A stretch of DNA of 19,908 bases from Acanthaster planci. Its lineage: Eukaryota > Echinodermata > Asteroidea > Valvatida > Acanthasteridae. Below are positions 1 to 9,339 of this stretch, piece by piece (within the stretch, counting starts at the first letter, position 1; each line of letters starts with the position of its first letter). The DNA lies in contig NW_019091447.1 of the NCBI RefSeq assembly GCF_001949145.1, forward strand, positions 350,940 to 370,847, read 5' to 3'. A program made the translations under genes and the position numbers. The notes beneath the pieces were generated by a model. The model did not search any database. It was not told the DNA's origin and saw only the letters and a list, made by a program, of their open reading frames with translations.

Positions 1-1540
1 ACACTTCGACTTTAACGTTTTTCCTACAAAACAATGGTGCTCTTTCGCTGATTTTATTACATAAATGTCACTTTTTCTCCACGTCCTAATAAGCTGAGGC
101 GAATGCCTGTCACGATATCTTGTGAGAGAAATGCGTCATTTTCAGCAGACAGGAATGTCAGCAGCATGATTTGTTTGATAGATTTAACAATTAAATCTCT
201 TCCAGCTGATGTGTTAGAAGTATGATTTTGGCAATTGTAACTGTCCTTTTACAGTTTGGACTACTTCAGATAGGAGAACTTATCTACAGTATGATTACAG
301 AGTAACTGAAACAGTTACTTACATTTTGCAATTTACTTAGTAACCAGTCATCCAGAATTACAAATAGTGCATAACTACTTAATCACATATACCACAGGCA
401 AACAGTTTTATAGTTCATGATAACATCAAGTCTACAGAGTGCTCATGCACGTGTACAAGATTCTGCGCATTTGTAAAGAATTTCAACTTTTGTAAATGTT
501 GCCAAATTTTGCCCGCGACGGATGAAGTAGGTGGCGCAATTTTCCTCCCCAGCAGCATAAATGGAGTTGGTCAGAGCTATTGAAAATTATCTTGAATCCC
601 TGGCGAATAAACGGTCTGTGTTCGTTTTGTGCATCCGGTTTTCGATTTGGAAACAAAATTTGAACACCCCAAAACAAGTTGTTTTCCATTTTTCGATTTG
701 AAATTAACAAAAAGTGATTTTTTGGCTGAACTGGAGGAATTCAAGAGATTCATTGCTTCTCAAGTAGAAAAAGCAATTCACACGAAAAAGTTTTGTATTC
801 TGAAAGGCAACTTTCGTCATGAGAAGTGCTCAAAGACGTCTGTGACGCCTCCTCGAAATTACATGTGCAGTCAAACGAAATTCACCATTGGCTATCAGTC
901 AACAAGTGGCCGCGCCAGCCGTTGATTTTCAGTTTAGTTCAGACGCCGGCTATACAGCATTATCACCTGTCGAGGAGGCATCCCCTTTCTCAGCTGCTGC
1001 GCCATAGACGGACCGTCCCACTTCACTTACCTTGTTTTTAACAGTCGGAATGAACCAATCTAGAAAACAGGTGAATGTGTTTGCACGATAGTTTGCCCTT
1101 CCCTTCAAATAAATTTGGGCACCACCCATTGCAGAAACCGTTCATGGATTATGCACCTGTAACTAACTGAATGTACTTTTTAAATGTGTTATTCGTTTGT
1201 GTTCCTCTAATTTTCATAACCTGTGTCATTTCTCTTTGGCCTGCCATGAATACTCTAATTAAAAGGACCGGGTTTTTTGTGGCATCTTTATTGTGTTTTA
1301 CGTAGTGCGGTTGAGTATTGAATAAAGATGATCACATAAATTTGGAGAATAGTTTGAGAAGTCTAATCTACTTGTCAGGACCATAACAATAACCGAGTTT
1401 GGTAGCTGAATTATTCATATGGATTAAGAAGGCACAAGAGACACCACCATTATGACGTTACTGATTTGGTTTATACGTCTCTCCTGCCACTATTGTCCAT
1501 ATTGTATAGAAGAACGAAAAGGTTTTTACTAAAGGTTAGA
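1..1540. other. No convincing gene; non-coding with one possible decayed ORF
   Basis: The stretch is AT-rich, with scattered AATAAA hexamers (for example near 1321) and short chance ORFs. The only part resembling coding sequence is around 629-960 and is listed separately. Splice-like signals occur near 1031-1070 on both strands and cannot be assigned. I see no RNA gene, promoter or tandem repeat here. Confidence 0.5.
629..925 (+). pseudogene. Possible decayed coding remnant, unidentified
   Basis: A 98-codon ORF contains a charged, helix-like stretch (SDFLAELEEFKRFIASQVEK, about residues 29-48). The plausible protein-like sequence then seems to move to the next frame, where HHWLSVNKWPRQP is read around 880-925. 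A mid-ORF frame change and the lack of flanking splice signals suggest a frameshifted remnant, perhaps of a transposable-element ORF or a duplicated host gene. I do not recognise a family. A chance ORF is nearly as likely. Confidence 0.2.
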
Positions 1541-1760
1541 GGGGGCGGGCTAGCGAAGCGGTTCTTTCCTCACGGCTTTGCAACAATGAGGCCCGGGTTC
1601 AAGTCCTGGCTCGGCCCAGGCTTTAATTGCATTTGGTTTCCAGTCCATACTCGCTCTCGCAGGTTTTCTCCGGGTACTCCGGTTTCCTCCTGCCTCTAAA
1701 ACTGGACCTTCTTCCTAACTCGGTAATGTGATACTGACTAGTAAAGGTAACGAATAAACG
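1541..1760 (+). mobile_element. tRNA-derived SINE with A and B boxes and a conserved central domain
   Basis: The head resembles a tRNA gene. An A-box-like TAGCGAAGCGG lies at 1551-1561 and a B box GGTTCAAGTCC at 1596-1606, 45 bp apart. The T-arm folds as CCGGG / TTCAAGT / CCTGG with one G:U pair. Downstream, at 1662-1691, is a C/T/G-rich block (GGTTTTCTCCGGGTACTCCG and onward) that, from memory, resembles the conserved central domain of widespread metazoan SINE superfamilies. The tRNA part is not a functional tRNA because no acceptor-stem partner is obvious. Both ends are approximate and no target-site duplication was resolved. The 77-codon ORF across it is incidental. Confidence 0.72.
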
Positions 1761-3062
1761 TATCGTGTAAACGTTACCAATGCAAATAGCCTGAGTAACT
1801 GAAAGCGCCATTAAAACCAAACAACTGATGCTTAAAGCCGTGAGATGGATTCCATCATTCTGTCCAGCGTTAATTGGCTAGTTATTTACATTTAATGTAC
1901 ATGAAGCTTTACTCCTGGCCCAAGTTGTTAATTGGGTAACTCTTCGGCTGGATGCACAACTATTTTTTCATTCAAATGCACAATGCACGTACATGAACAG
2001 TGTACATGTACAGTGAATCGTAGGGCACAAACACTTTTTGACCGTTCAAAAGGATTTATATCTATATGTCAGCTGTGGAAATATGCTAAGTCGATATGAT
2101 TGTAGGGAGCCGGAGCCTTTTACACCACCAACGATCAAGTTGCTCGAGCCACCGATTTGAGACCCACAGTTCACCGTCTCTTCAAATGAAGACTCAAATT
2201 TGCAACCTTGAAATTGCATGCTTTCTCATTAAAATGTCCAGGCCACGGAAGGGACTCCACTTCTTCCGTTTGGAAAATACATGCATCCATCTAGGAAGCA
2301 TTATACGTAGGTTTCAAAGCGATTAATCTGTTTTGGAAAATTATACATGAGTTGGTTTTCTTTTAATGTTTAATAAAAGAGAAAATTAAAACTGAGGTTT
2401 AACCGAAAGTAAACTGGCGTAATGTGAATTTTAGAATAAAAGCAAAAAGACAAATGATGAAAATAATAAAAATTATACGTAGAAATTAGCATACAAATTT
2501 AAATAATTAAAATGAAGAAAAATGACGTAATAAAACTAAATAGAAAGAGGAATGTAAAAAAGGTCGACGATGCAAATTAGAAACAGCTTTTCATTTAAAT
2601 GGATATCTCTAATAACAGAAAATGTTACTAGGTCAAATATCAAATTCAGAGAAAACATTAACCCATGTACAACGCCTGAAACTGTTACTTAACTATTAAG
2701 AGCGTTCTCATTTCGTTTTACGTTGTAATAATTCAATGTCACAACCACTTTGCTTGCGCCTGTCAAGTCAGTTTTGATCTGTGTGGATTTTTTGAAACAC
2801 AGTCAACTCTACAAACTGTAATCGACACTTTACTGAATAGGGTGACGGCGCAAGACTGGTTTGTGCCCAAACTTGACCTTTGCAACGTCACTGTATTTTA
2901 CTTAATATAAATTGTTTTTGAGAAAGGGTGGATCGAGGGGGGGCGAGCAAAGAGGAATGTGCCCCGAGAGTCGGATATCTTTTTTTAAAATTAATGTGTA
3001 AAAAGAGACATTCCTGGTCCATTTCGTGTCCCTCCGTTTAAAAAGCGCGCCCAAATTCCCCT
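1761..3062. other. Intergenic, no gene seen
   Basis: It contains palindromic ACATGTAC motifs at about 1985-2010, a very AT-rich stretch at about 2330-2560, and a run of G around 2936-2943. ORFs up to 76 codons (2096-2326) show no recognisable domain and no good splice context. Confidence 0.5.
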
Positions 3063-3346
3063 ACACTGAAAAATTGCTTAGGTTAAATTCCAACCCGAAG
3101 AAGAGTGAAAACTCAACTACCCAAATATGAGCTATGTTAGATCCCAATTTTGGGATACGAAACTTTCTCAGTCCTCCTGTTTCATTTTCACCCACAAAAT
3201 GAGTGGATATTAACCATTGTTTGGTTAAAACAAATCACAAAATAATTTCAATCACCCTAGTTGGGTTGAAACAACCTAAGCTATTGGGAAGTTGCAGTTT
3301 TTACCCTCCCTTGGGGTAAAATTCAACCCAGGCAATTTTGCAGTGT
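3063..3346. mobile_element. Non-autonomous DNA transposon (MITE-like) with long terminal inverted repeats
   Basis: The left end ACACTGAAAAATTGCTTAGG continues to about 3096. It matches the reverse complement of the right end, which reads ACACTGCAAAATTGCCTGGG inward from 3346. The inverted repeats are about 33 bp with few mismatches. Inside are several degenerate GGTTRAA / TTYAACC motifs on both strands (about 3082, 3222, 3264 and 3320), giving a foldback-like, sub-repeat-rich body. No ORF is present, so it needs a transposase elsewhere. I found no unambiguous target-site duplication; CCCCT occurs just outside the left end and 2 bp outside the right end. The CACTG terminus recalls some CACTA/EnSpm-type ends, which is only suggestive. 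Confidence 0.75.
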
Positions 3347-3593
3347 CACCCCTCAGGAGGGCCATAAAAAGTGACACCGAAAGAAATCCAAATCTTAGGA
3401 CCTTCAAAACACCGGGACTTAGCCTCTTTCAAGCTGCTTCTCTTCATCTTGTGGATTTTTGCTCCTAAGTCTAGTTGAAGACCTGCTTAGTGAGTTGAAA
3501 ACTAAGGCAATTCGGGTTCCAGTGGTGTTCATGGAGCTGTTGGGAAATGAAATTCACGTTCCTCTTAGTTTGTGGTAGTAAAAGTTCACTTAC

Positions 3594-3645
3594 CATCGGC
3601 TTCAACGAAGATTAGCATGGAAGCGAGCAGAATAGAAAGCAGCAT
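3594..3645 (-). CDS. Signal-peptide exon of a minus-strand secreted or membrane protein (partial)
   Basis: On the minus strand an ATG at 3645 opens a 17-codon exon reading MLLSILLASMLIFVEAD. It is a near-ideal hydrophobic signal peptide ending at a likely cleavage site after the VEA segment. The exon stops after the first base of a Gly codon at a strong donor, G|GTAAGTG, so the intron is phase 1. An in-frame TGA lies 14 codons upstream of this ATG with no earlier Met, which supports the start. The mature protein would be encoded to the left, below 3594. I could not identify the next exon with confidence; a 29-bp phase-compatible candidate lies at 1031-1059. The product is unknown. Confidence 0.5.
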
Positions 3646-6191
3646 ACTGACTTCCTGATGTCCACGAACACGGAAACGAGCAGTTCAATTCTTGTACAGT
3701 TTCGTCTCACTGTGCCTTGATTCGATTTCCAAACCACTCAGAAAGCCACTGAAAATTCGATTATCAATGAAAAGCCATGAAGTGGCTTGAGCGTGTCATT
3801 TACTCAGTAAAAACGAGAAGAACGCGCAACTGAGTTCGACAATACAGATAACTCGTTGCGCACTAAAAATGCTAGCAACTCTTGACTATGAATATGTAGC
3901 AGATTTGAAGCTATGTATGTATATGCATTTTATCATTATACAGTCTGCCGTGAAATCGCACAATTTCCCAGGGAAAGTCTCTTGACATAAGTTCAGAACC
4001 AAATGCAAGAGGTTAGTTTATAAGCAATCAACCGTACATACATTCACTTTACCTATTTTTACTGGACTGCATTACCTATTCCAAACCGAGACGGGTGTTT
4101 AATATAACTCAGAAACGTCACAACTTCCCATTTGGAGATCAAACTCAGAAACAATATGAATTAAGTAACTTTGATTTAAAATAGCAAGGTAGCATTCTTA
4201 AAGACAGACAGACAGGAGTTTTGTCGATAGTTGGGTGTGATTTTTAATATGTTTGAAATCACACCCCTCATGACAAATTCAACATCCCATTCGCGGAGTG
4301 CACAGTCACATTGGCCATTATAGCATTTGAAAGGTTTCTTTTTGTAAGAGCTTAGACAAACATGTACCGTATTGAAGAAAAACGACAACCGGATTTTAAT
4401 ACTTTTTTGTGACGAATTTTCAAAGACTAGTTGTTTGTGCGAAGCACTGGGTCGGGTCACGTCAGGGTACAGCGATTAACAATGAGGGAATCCAGGCGTG
4501 TCTGACTCCCAGGGGCTACCTCCAAAAATGTGTCTGATGACGGGACCCCGTACTGGTGTTGCCTTGCCACAGAACCTGGCTGTATCATTACCAGCCAATA
4601 ACGCCGAACCCTGAGCAGAAAAAGGCGTAGCACATGATTCGTGTACGAGTGAGGTATATACATGTACAAAGATATGTGCAAAATCGGCAGGGGGTGGCCC
4701 TGTTTGTGAAGACACTGCCACGGCGTTGACTAACAATGTTTGCACCACCTACCAGGGACGAACTGCATATATCTCTCTGTTATATAGTCCAATCAATCAT
4801 ATTAACAGCTTTTAGGGTTCACAATGCTATGAACTGATACCAAAGAGGTGTGTTTGGAGTTCACATGAATGATCTTCATCATGGAATATCACACTATTGC
4901 ATGCAAATATCTCATTTTATCGAAGTTATTATATAACACGATTGCTTTGCAACCGATGCTTAGGTTTGGGTCCTATCGCCCAGATTATATTTATTCCGCT
5001 TGACAGGGATGGCGTCCTTTCTTTCATTCTAGATAAATACCTTGCATTTCAAACAAGCACGAGGGAAAACGCTCACTCAGAGGAAAACCGAAAACGATTT
5101 TTTATTCAATTAATAAAAGTCATAAGTTTGGTTAAACATACAGCATAGGGCCTACCGGTATCCACTAGAATCACTATTATGTTCGCTTTAAATTGCATCA
5201 TGATGATTGCTTATAGAGAAATTTTAGGCTGGAAGCACTGAAGTCAACAGTAATGAAAAGTAGTTTCTGCACATTCTAGCCTGCAAAGTGCAATATAGGC
5301 GTTGAGCAATCCTTTCCAAAAGCAGAATTTTCAAACGAATGAATGCTCTTGTGGAATACATTTTTAGCGACTGCAGCTGTTTCTGCATGTGCATGATATT
5401 CTGCAATAGCAAGTCTTTTCATTCAGAAAACATCATCTACTGTATGCGCTATTTACAACCAATGGTGACGTGTTTTCTGAATAACTTAAAAACCAAAATC
5501 AATTTCATTTCAGCGATAACTAAAAGGCAAGCGTTTTGGTGGTGTTCTATGTTATAGTACCAAGGTTATTAATTTTACACCATAACACTTTATATGCGCT
5601 GTTTACTTGTTTAATTACTGACTTATTGATAACTTTTTGAAGAAATTGATACAACTGTGCAACAATCTCTATTAATTACATCGTACTGAATCGATTGGTA
5701 AAAAGAAACTTGAGAGTGCTTGGAGCAACAAAGAAGTCCTTTGTGAATTTACTATATCGTATAGTTTAATTAGTACACACCCCTAAACAATCTACTGGTG
5801 GTCACCTGTGTGCTGAATAGTAAAATAAAAGTGACATTGAATTCATGTGACAAGAAAAGAGTGTTTGTGTGGCGTGGTACACACTGAAAAACAAGCCGAC
5901 CAAACCAGATGGAATGAAAGCTGGTCGTTGAAGGCATTGAAAAAATGCAGTTTGGTCAGATTTCCGAACAAGCTTGAAAGCTTTTACACCCAATTTCCTT
6001 GGCCAGAAAAATTCAATTTCTGAGATGCTGAACTGAAGAGACATGGATACACAGTTTTTGTGCTAGGAATTAGAGAAATAAAGGAATGTGAAACTCATTA
6101 TATCAATTAAAAGTGTCCTATTTCATAGCCATTAAGTATGGACACTATGGTCCCTACTATCAACTTTACAAATGTATCCCTTCCGTCAAAG
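3646..6191. other. Intergenic or UTR, no gene identified
   Basis: It is mostly AT-rich non-coding sequence. A patch at about 4476-4748 is richer in G+C than its surroundings and is open in two overlapping minus frames (90 and 74 codons). No motif or splice pair supports either, so it may be an exon fragment or a transposon relic. The left flank of the 6192 gene (about 5750-6190) is probably its 3' untranslated region. A minus-strand ATTAAA near 5765 is a possible polyadenylation signal. Confidence 0.4.
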
Positions 6192-6995
6192 TTACGACCC
6201 TTTGAAGTAAAGGACCAGCAGGGTTACCACTATTGGGTATACCGTCAGAAACATCACTAGTGTAACACAAACGACACCCCTTGGGCACTGTACGTCGCCG
6301 AGGAAGGCGGACGCGTCAAGCCCTCCGAAGAACGTGTTGCCCACCAGGCCTGAACTTCGGACCCTACGCGAAAGGACTTCCACACTGAACCCCGAGCCAG
6401 AGGCTTTGTTTAGCTGTTCCTCGACTAACTTCTCGATCTCTCGCCCGTTGTCGCTGAAGGAGAGCAGCTCGTAGCAGAAGGTCTTAGCGAACTCCACACA
6501 GTCGTCCAGTAGGACTTTGTAGCGTCTCGGGGAAGCCCTGAGAATAGCCAACTGTAACCCGCTCACTGGCACGCGCTTGTACTTGCCGATATAGAAGCAT
6601 CGCTTGATCTTGGATTTCATCTCTCCATACATCGACAGCTTGAAGCGAATCTTATACATCCTCTGCTGGGCTGACTCGAAGCGCAGCTCGGCCGCCCAGA
6701 CGAGGAGTTGGTTGGGGATGGCGAACGGGTCATGAATCGGCATGTCCTGGAAGACGTTTAGTGGGTCATTTTCCGGGGTCACTTCGTTAGCTGGAGCACA
6801 CAGCACGAAGGCGTGCCAACCCTCGTTGACGCAGATGAAGACATCGTAGTCACTCGGCTCCCCCTCCGCCAGCAGCCGCTTGATTTCTTCGGTGTCATTT
6901 TCACGATGGGCCCTCACTATGTCTGGTCGGATGTCCTTCACATTGTTGACATGGTACGCCAGTGGATCGTACGAGCGAATACTTCCTTCTACCAT
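6192..6995 (-). CDS. Tail-anchored membrane protein with permuted papain-fold (LRAT/NlpC-P60-like) features
   Basis: This is an intronless ORF encoding 267 residues from the Met of MVEGSIRS. The frame stays open 35 codons further upstream, but a splice acceptor (GTTTGCAG, ending at 7018) lies between, so the upstream Met is probably not used. In order there is a charged N-terminal region; YDVFICVNEGWHAFVL at about 50-65 with His61; a basic middle region; RYKVLLDDCVEFAKTF at about 158-173 with Cys166; and a hydrophobic segment at about 241-263 followed by only KGS. Known permuted papain-fold families (LRAT, certain NlpC/P60 relatives, PPPDE) place the catalytic His before a Cys lying in an (N/D)CxxF motif. 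This protein matches that order. I infer a cysteine hydrolase or acyltransferase-like domain facing the cytosol, held by a C-terminal anchor. The substrate is unknown. The codons are GC-richer than the flanks, as expected for a real exon. Confidence 0.72.
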   Translation of the reverse strand: MVEGSIRSYDPLAYHVNNVKDIRPDIVRAHRENDTEEIKRLLAEGEPSDYDVFICVNEGWHAFVLCAPANEVTPENDPLNVFQDMPIHDPFAIPNQLLVWAAELRFESAQQRMYKIRFKLSMYGEMKSKIKRCFYIGKYKRVPVSGLQLAILRASPRRYKVLLDDCVEFAKTFCYELLSFSDNGREIEKLVEEQLNKASGSGFSVEVLSRRVRSSGLVGNTFFGGLDASAFLGDVQCPRGVVCVTLVMFLTVYPIVVTLLVLYFKGS

Positions 6996-7100
6996 GATCT
7001 TGTTGTATGTTAGCTGACTGCAAACGTGACGCTCAAGTTTCAACACTAGAAGTGGTTTCACTGTGCTGTAAATTGAAAAGATTGATATACAGTATACCAA
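6996..7100 (-). other. Probable 5' untranslated sequence with a splice acceptor
   Basis: On the minus strand the sequence GTTTGCAG|TC ends 22 bases before the chosen ATG (acceptor near 7018). It probably marks the 3' end of an intron in the 5' UTR of the 6192-6995 gene. The first exon and promoter would lie further right and were not located. The alternative is that the longer 302-codon ORF is used, which would add a hydrophobic N-terminus (MVYCISIFSIYSTV). Confidence 0.35.
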
Positions 7101-7286
7101 ATATAATAATGAATAAATGACGCCACTTTGTCAACATATTGCAAAAATCCCTATATGTCTTGATATATTAAAAATGTGACGATCTGAATATTTTAGTGTT
7201 TGGTTATAGGTGCCCTTCTACAACATGATAATCAGTGGGTATTTAATGCTATCTGTGAGCTTTTCAGTGAAAACATGTTCATTATT

Positions 7287-7541
7287 TTAGTCGAATGCGT
7301 CTCGAACCGACATTCCCTGGGTGTGATAGTTCAGAGGCCTCACACTGCACAGCTTAGCTGGGTCCAGTGACGGATCCATATCACCATCAACTTTCTTCAC
7401 TGAATGTTTTGCAACACTGGCAATGTACATGGACTCAAGATTCCTTACAGGGTGTTTTCTCAACAGGTCTCGAACAGTGTATTTATCTAGCATACTTTGC
7501 TTTATCGATGAAGACAGCCTTGCAAGGAAAGCGTCGAAATT
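7287..7541 (-). CDS. Possible terminal coding exon of an unidentified minus-strand gene
   Basis: A minus-strand frame runs from about 7541 to a TAA at 7287 and is open for about 84 codons. It includes MLDKYTVRDLLRKHPV and ends MSVRDAFD. The composition is protein-like: charged, with few low-complexity residues. The first in-frame Met is at 7493, giving 68 residues, but the frame extends further upstream to a TGA. A 3' exon is therefore plausible, with its acceptor somewhere around 7541-7560, although no strong polypyrimidine tract is visible. I do not recognise the family. It sits upstream of, and on the same strand as, the 6192-6995 gene. It could be the 3' end of the previous gene or a retained fragment. 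Confidence 0.33.
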   Translation of the reverse strand, partial: NFDAFLARLSSSIKQSMLDKYTVRDLLRKHPVRNLESMYIASVAKHSVKKVDGDMDPSLDPAKLCSVRPLNYHTQGMSVRDAFD

Positions 7542-7559
7542 CTTATTTCTTCAGGCAAG

Positions 7560-8560
7560 TTCCACTCTGAGTACAGTTAGGAAATCGGTCTGTTTTTCTT
7601 CAACAATATATTTGAGCAAGACGTGACAGTCTTAAATCTGCCAGCGATCAGTACGAAAGAAACACTAGACGTGCAGTTTAAACTAAATTAATTCAACAAA
7701 ACGAACTGGCAATATCATACATTTACATGAAAAACGGCGCTACGCGATGAATTCCAAACTCTGATGACTGGCCTGCCCCTGCATCACACAGGAAGGCAAC
7801 CAACGCTGCCACTTCATACATATCAACGAAATTAAATGGTCCCTTATTCATCAACCTGGAAAATCCAACGCATCATTCTGATAAACTCCGGCCTGTTTTG
7901 CTTTCATCATATTGCGAAACTAGACATCTGGGACAAGAACATCCTTCTCTTTCTAGGGAAAATTCACATCGAACTTAGAAAAAACATGCAAAAAAAGAGA
8001 TGACGGGTATGAAAGTGAAACTGAAACAATGGCGTACATTAGCCTGTATTCATGTGTCGGCCATCTTAAAAAAAAAGGAAGTCAGATAAAAAAACCATCC
8101 ATTTGGGGAACCTGAATGTAAAATTACAGCGATAAAACGAAACTTCTTGCAAATTCATGTCAACTTTGATTCTAATTATTCAAAATTGGTGATAAATTAT
8201 ACATAAATGCTTTAAGCCACATTAAAGAAAAACTGAGGTTTGGAACATAAATTAGTCTGACTTCATCCCTATTTAACGGATTACAGTAAATATTCAGGTA
8301 ACGAGATAAAGCTGCCTTCCCTGTGTGTACGGTCCATCAAGTCCATGAGGCACACTGAACGCGAATAACCACTTCTCAATAGACCCACCAGCATATGGCA
8401 ATAGCGTCTAATTCTGATTGCTGAAATGTACGCTACAGCAATAGAGCTTTGATGCCACAACCGTTGACCACCACTTCAACCAAAATATTACCATCAGAAA
8501 GAGCGATCGATAGGTGGTAATTCCCGGGAGATTCCTACCCACGGCCTCCGTACTTTGAAT
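7560..8560. other. No gene seen
   Basis: AT-rich non-coding sequence with A-runs (about 7979-7996, 8068-8093). If the 7287-7541 exon is real, upstream exons on the minus strand could lie here, but I found no convincing open segment flanked by splice signals. Confidence 0.4.
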
Positions 8561-8561
8561 G

Positions 8562-8600
8562 TATATAAAAGACTATAAACGACCCAATAACTCATTCATT
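8562..8600 (+). promoter_or_regulatory. TATA box plus initiator core promoter
   Basis: TATATAAAAG at 8562-8571 is a textbook TATA box. CTCATTC at 8591-8597 fits the initiator consensus, with its A at 8594, 32 bp after the first T of the TATA box and so at the usual distance. This suggests plus-strand transcription starting at about 8594. TATA-plus-initiator promoters usually drive inducible or cell-type-specific genes. Confidence 0.5.
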
Positions 8601-8647
8601 TTATGTAAACACAGAGAAAAGACATCGAAGGACGACTCCAATGCAGA
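8594..8647 (+). other. Candidate first exon downstream of the TATA promoter
   Basis: From the predicted start at 8594 the sequence runs to a good donor, CAGA|GTAAGA, after 8647. The only ATG (8641) lies 7 bases before the donor, so the exon is either nearly all 5' UTR or encodes just Met-Gln plus one base. A possible acceptor (TGTGATTTCAG) follows at about 8728, but joining there gives a frame that stops after about 24 codons. The coding part may therefore begin elsewhere. The lectin gene start at 10488 is on the same strand, and this could be its distal first exon; that is untested. Confidence 0.3.
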
Positions 8648-9113
8648 GTAAGATCTTGCAATTTGATAGTTTCGCACGTACCCTATCGCCATTGTTGCTT
8701 CATACATCATGTGTTTGTGTGATTTCAGCATTTATTGATATTCATGTGCAGGGGACAAAGCTCAGTTTGCGATATTCGCTGTTTTATGATCAATGATTGA
8801 ATACTGAGAGTAACAAAGGTCTCTGCTTGACTGGGATTTCCCTTCTGCGTCTCCGCAGCAGCATACAGGCCGAACAAAAAGAATAATTACTTTAATAAAA
8901 ACCATCTGGTGGCAATATGAAACGTTGGATTTTTGTTTATAAAAGAATTGTATCGGGGGTTACATCTAGTATGTCCAAGTATGGATAAACAAATAGGGTA
9001 TTAAGGGTTTATTTTATGGCCAAAGAAAAATCACAAGAGAACGCAGTTTATTAATTCAGCCATTTCACACGATTTTTTAAACTAAATTTTAACATTTAAA
9101 CAGTGTGCTATAG

Positions 9114-9293
9114 TCATCTGTAGTCATAGAAGATGTCATCCACAATTGGGTGGGGCAAGCCTGGCACGTACGGATAAACGAGGCTAAAAAGCTCCTTCAG
9201 CCAAAACCCTGACTGCGAAAATGGCACATATTCGCTGACCTCTCTGGATTTCAACCAAAGACTATATCGACACCTGTGACCAATGTGCGCCAT
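9114..9293 (-). CDS. Small unidentified ORF, 59 residues
   Basis: From ATG at 9293 to TGA at 9114 the frame reads MAHIGHRCRYSLWLKS and later VPFSQSGFWLKELFSLVYPY. It ends DDIFYDYR. It is rich in aromatic residues with a Pro-rich tail (YVPGLPHPIVDD) and has no signal peptide or full membrane segment. The composition looks like protein rather than random AT-rich sequence. An upstream in-frame Met (9335) would add 14 residues. No splice donor is seen near its end. It may be a small gene, a terminal exon or a fossil fragment; the family is not recognised. Confidence 0.25.
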   Translation of the reverse strand: MAHIGHRCRYSLWLKSREVSEYVPFSQSGFWLKELFSLVYPYVPGLPHPIVDDIFYDYR

Positions 9294-9339
9294 GATTATA
9301 ATTCTCGTGGAAATGTGATGTTTGATTATCATCAACGGA

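Noticed and set aside
1541-1613. Functional tRNA gene
   Set aside because: A and B boxes and the T-arm are present, but no acceptor-stem partner closes the fold, and a SINE-type central domain follows directly.
4457-4748. Two overlapping minus-strand ORFs in a GC-richer patch
   Set aside because: There are no splice borders, no recognised motif, and two frames are equally open; mentioned only as a patch.
5899-5957. Short inverted repeat GACCAAAC...GTTTGGTC
   Set aside because: The 8-bp arms with about 40 bp between them are expected by chance in a window this size.
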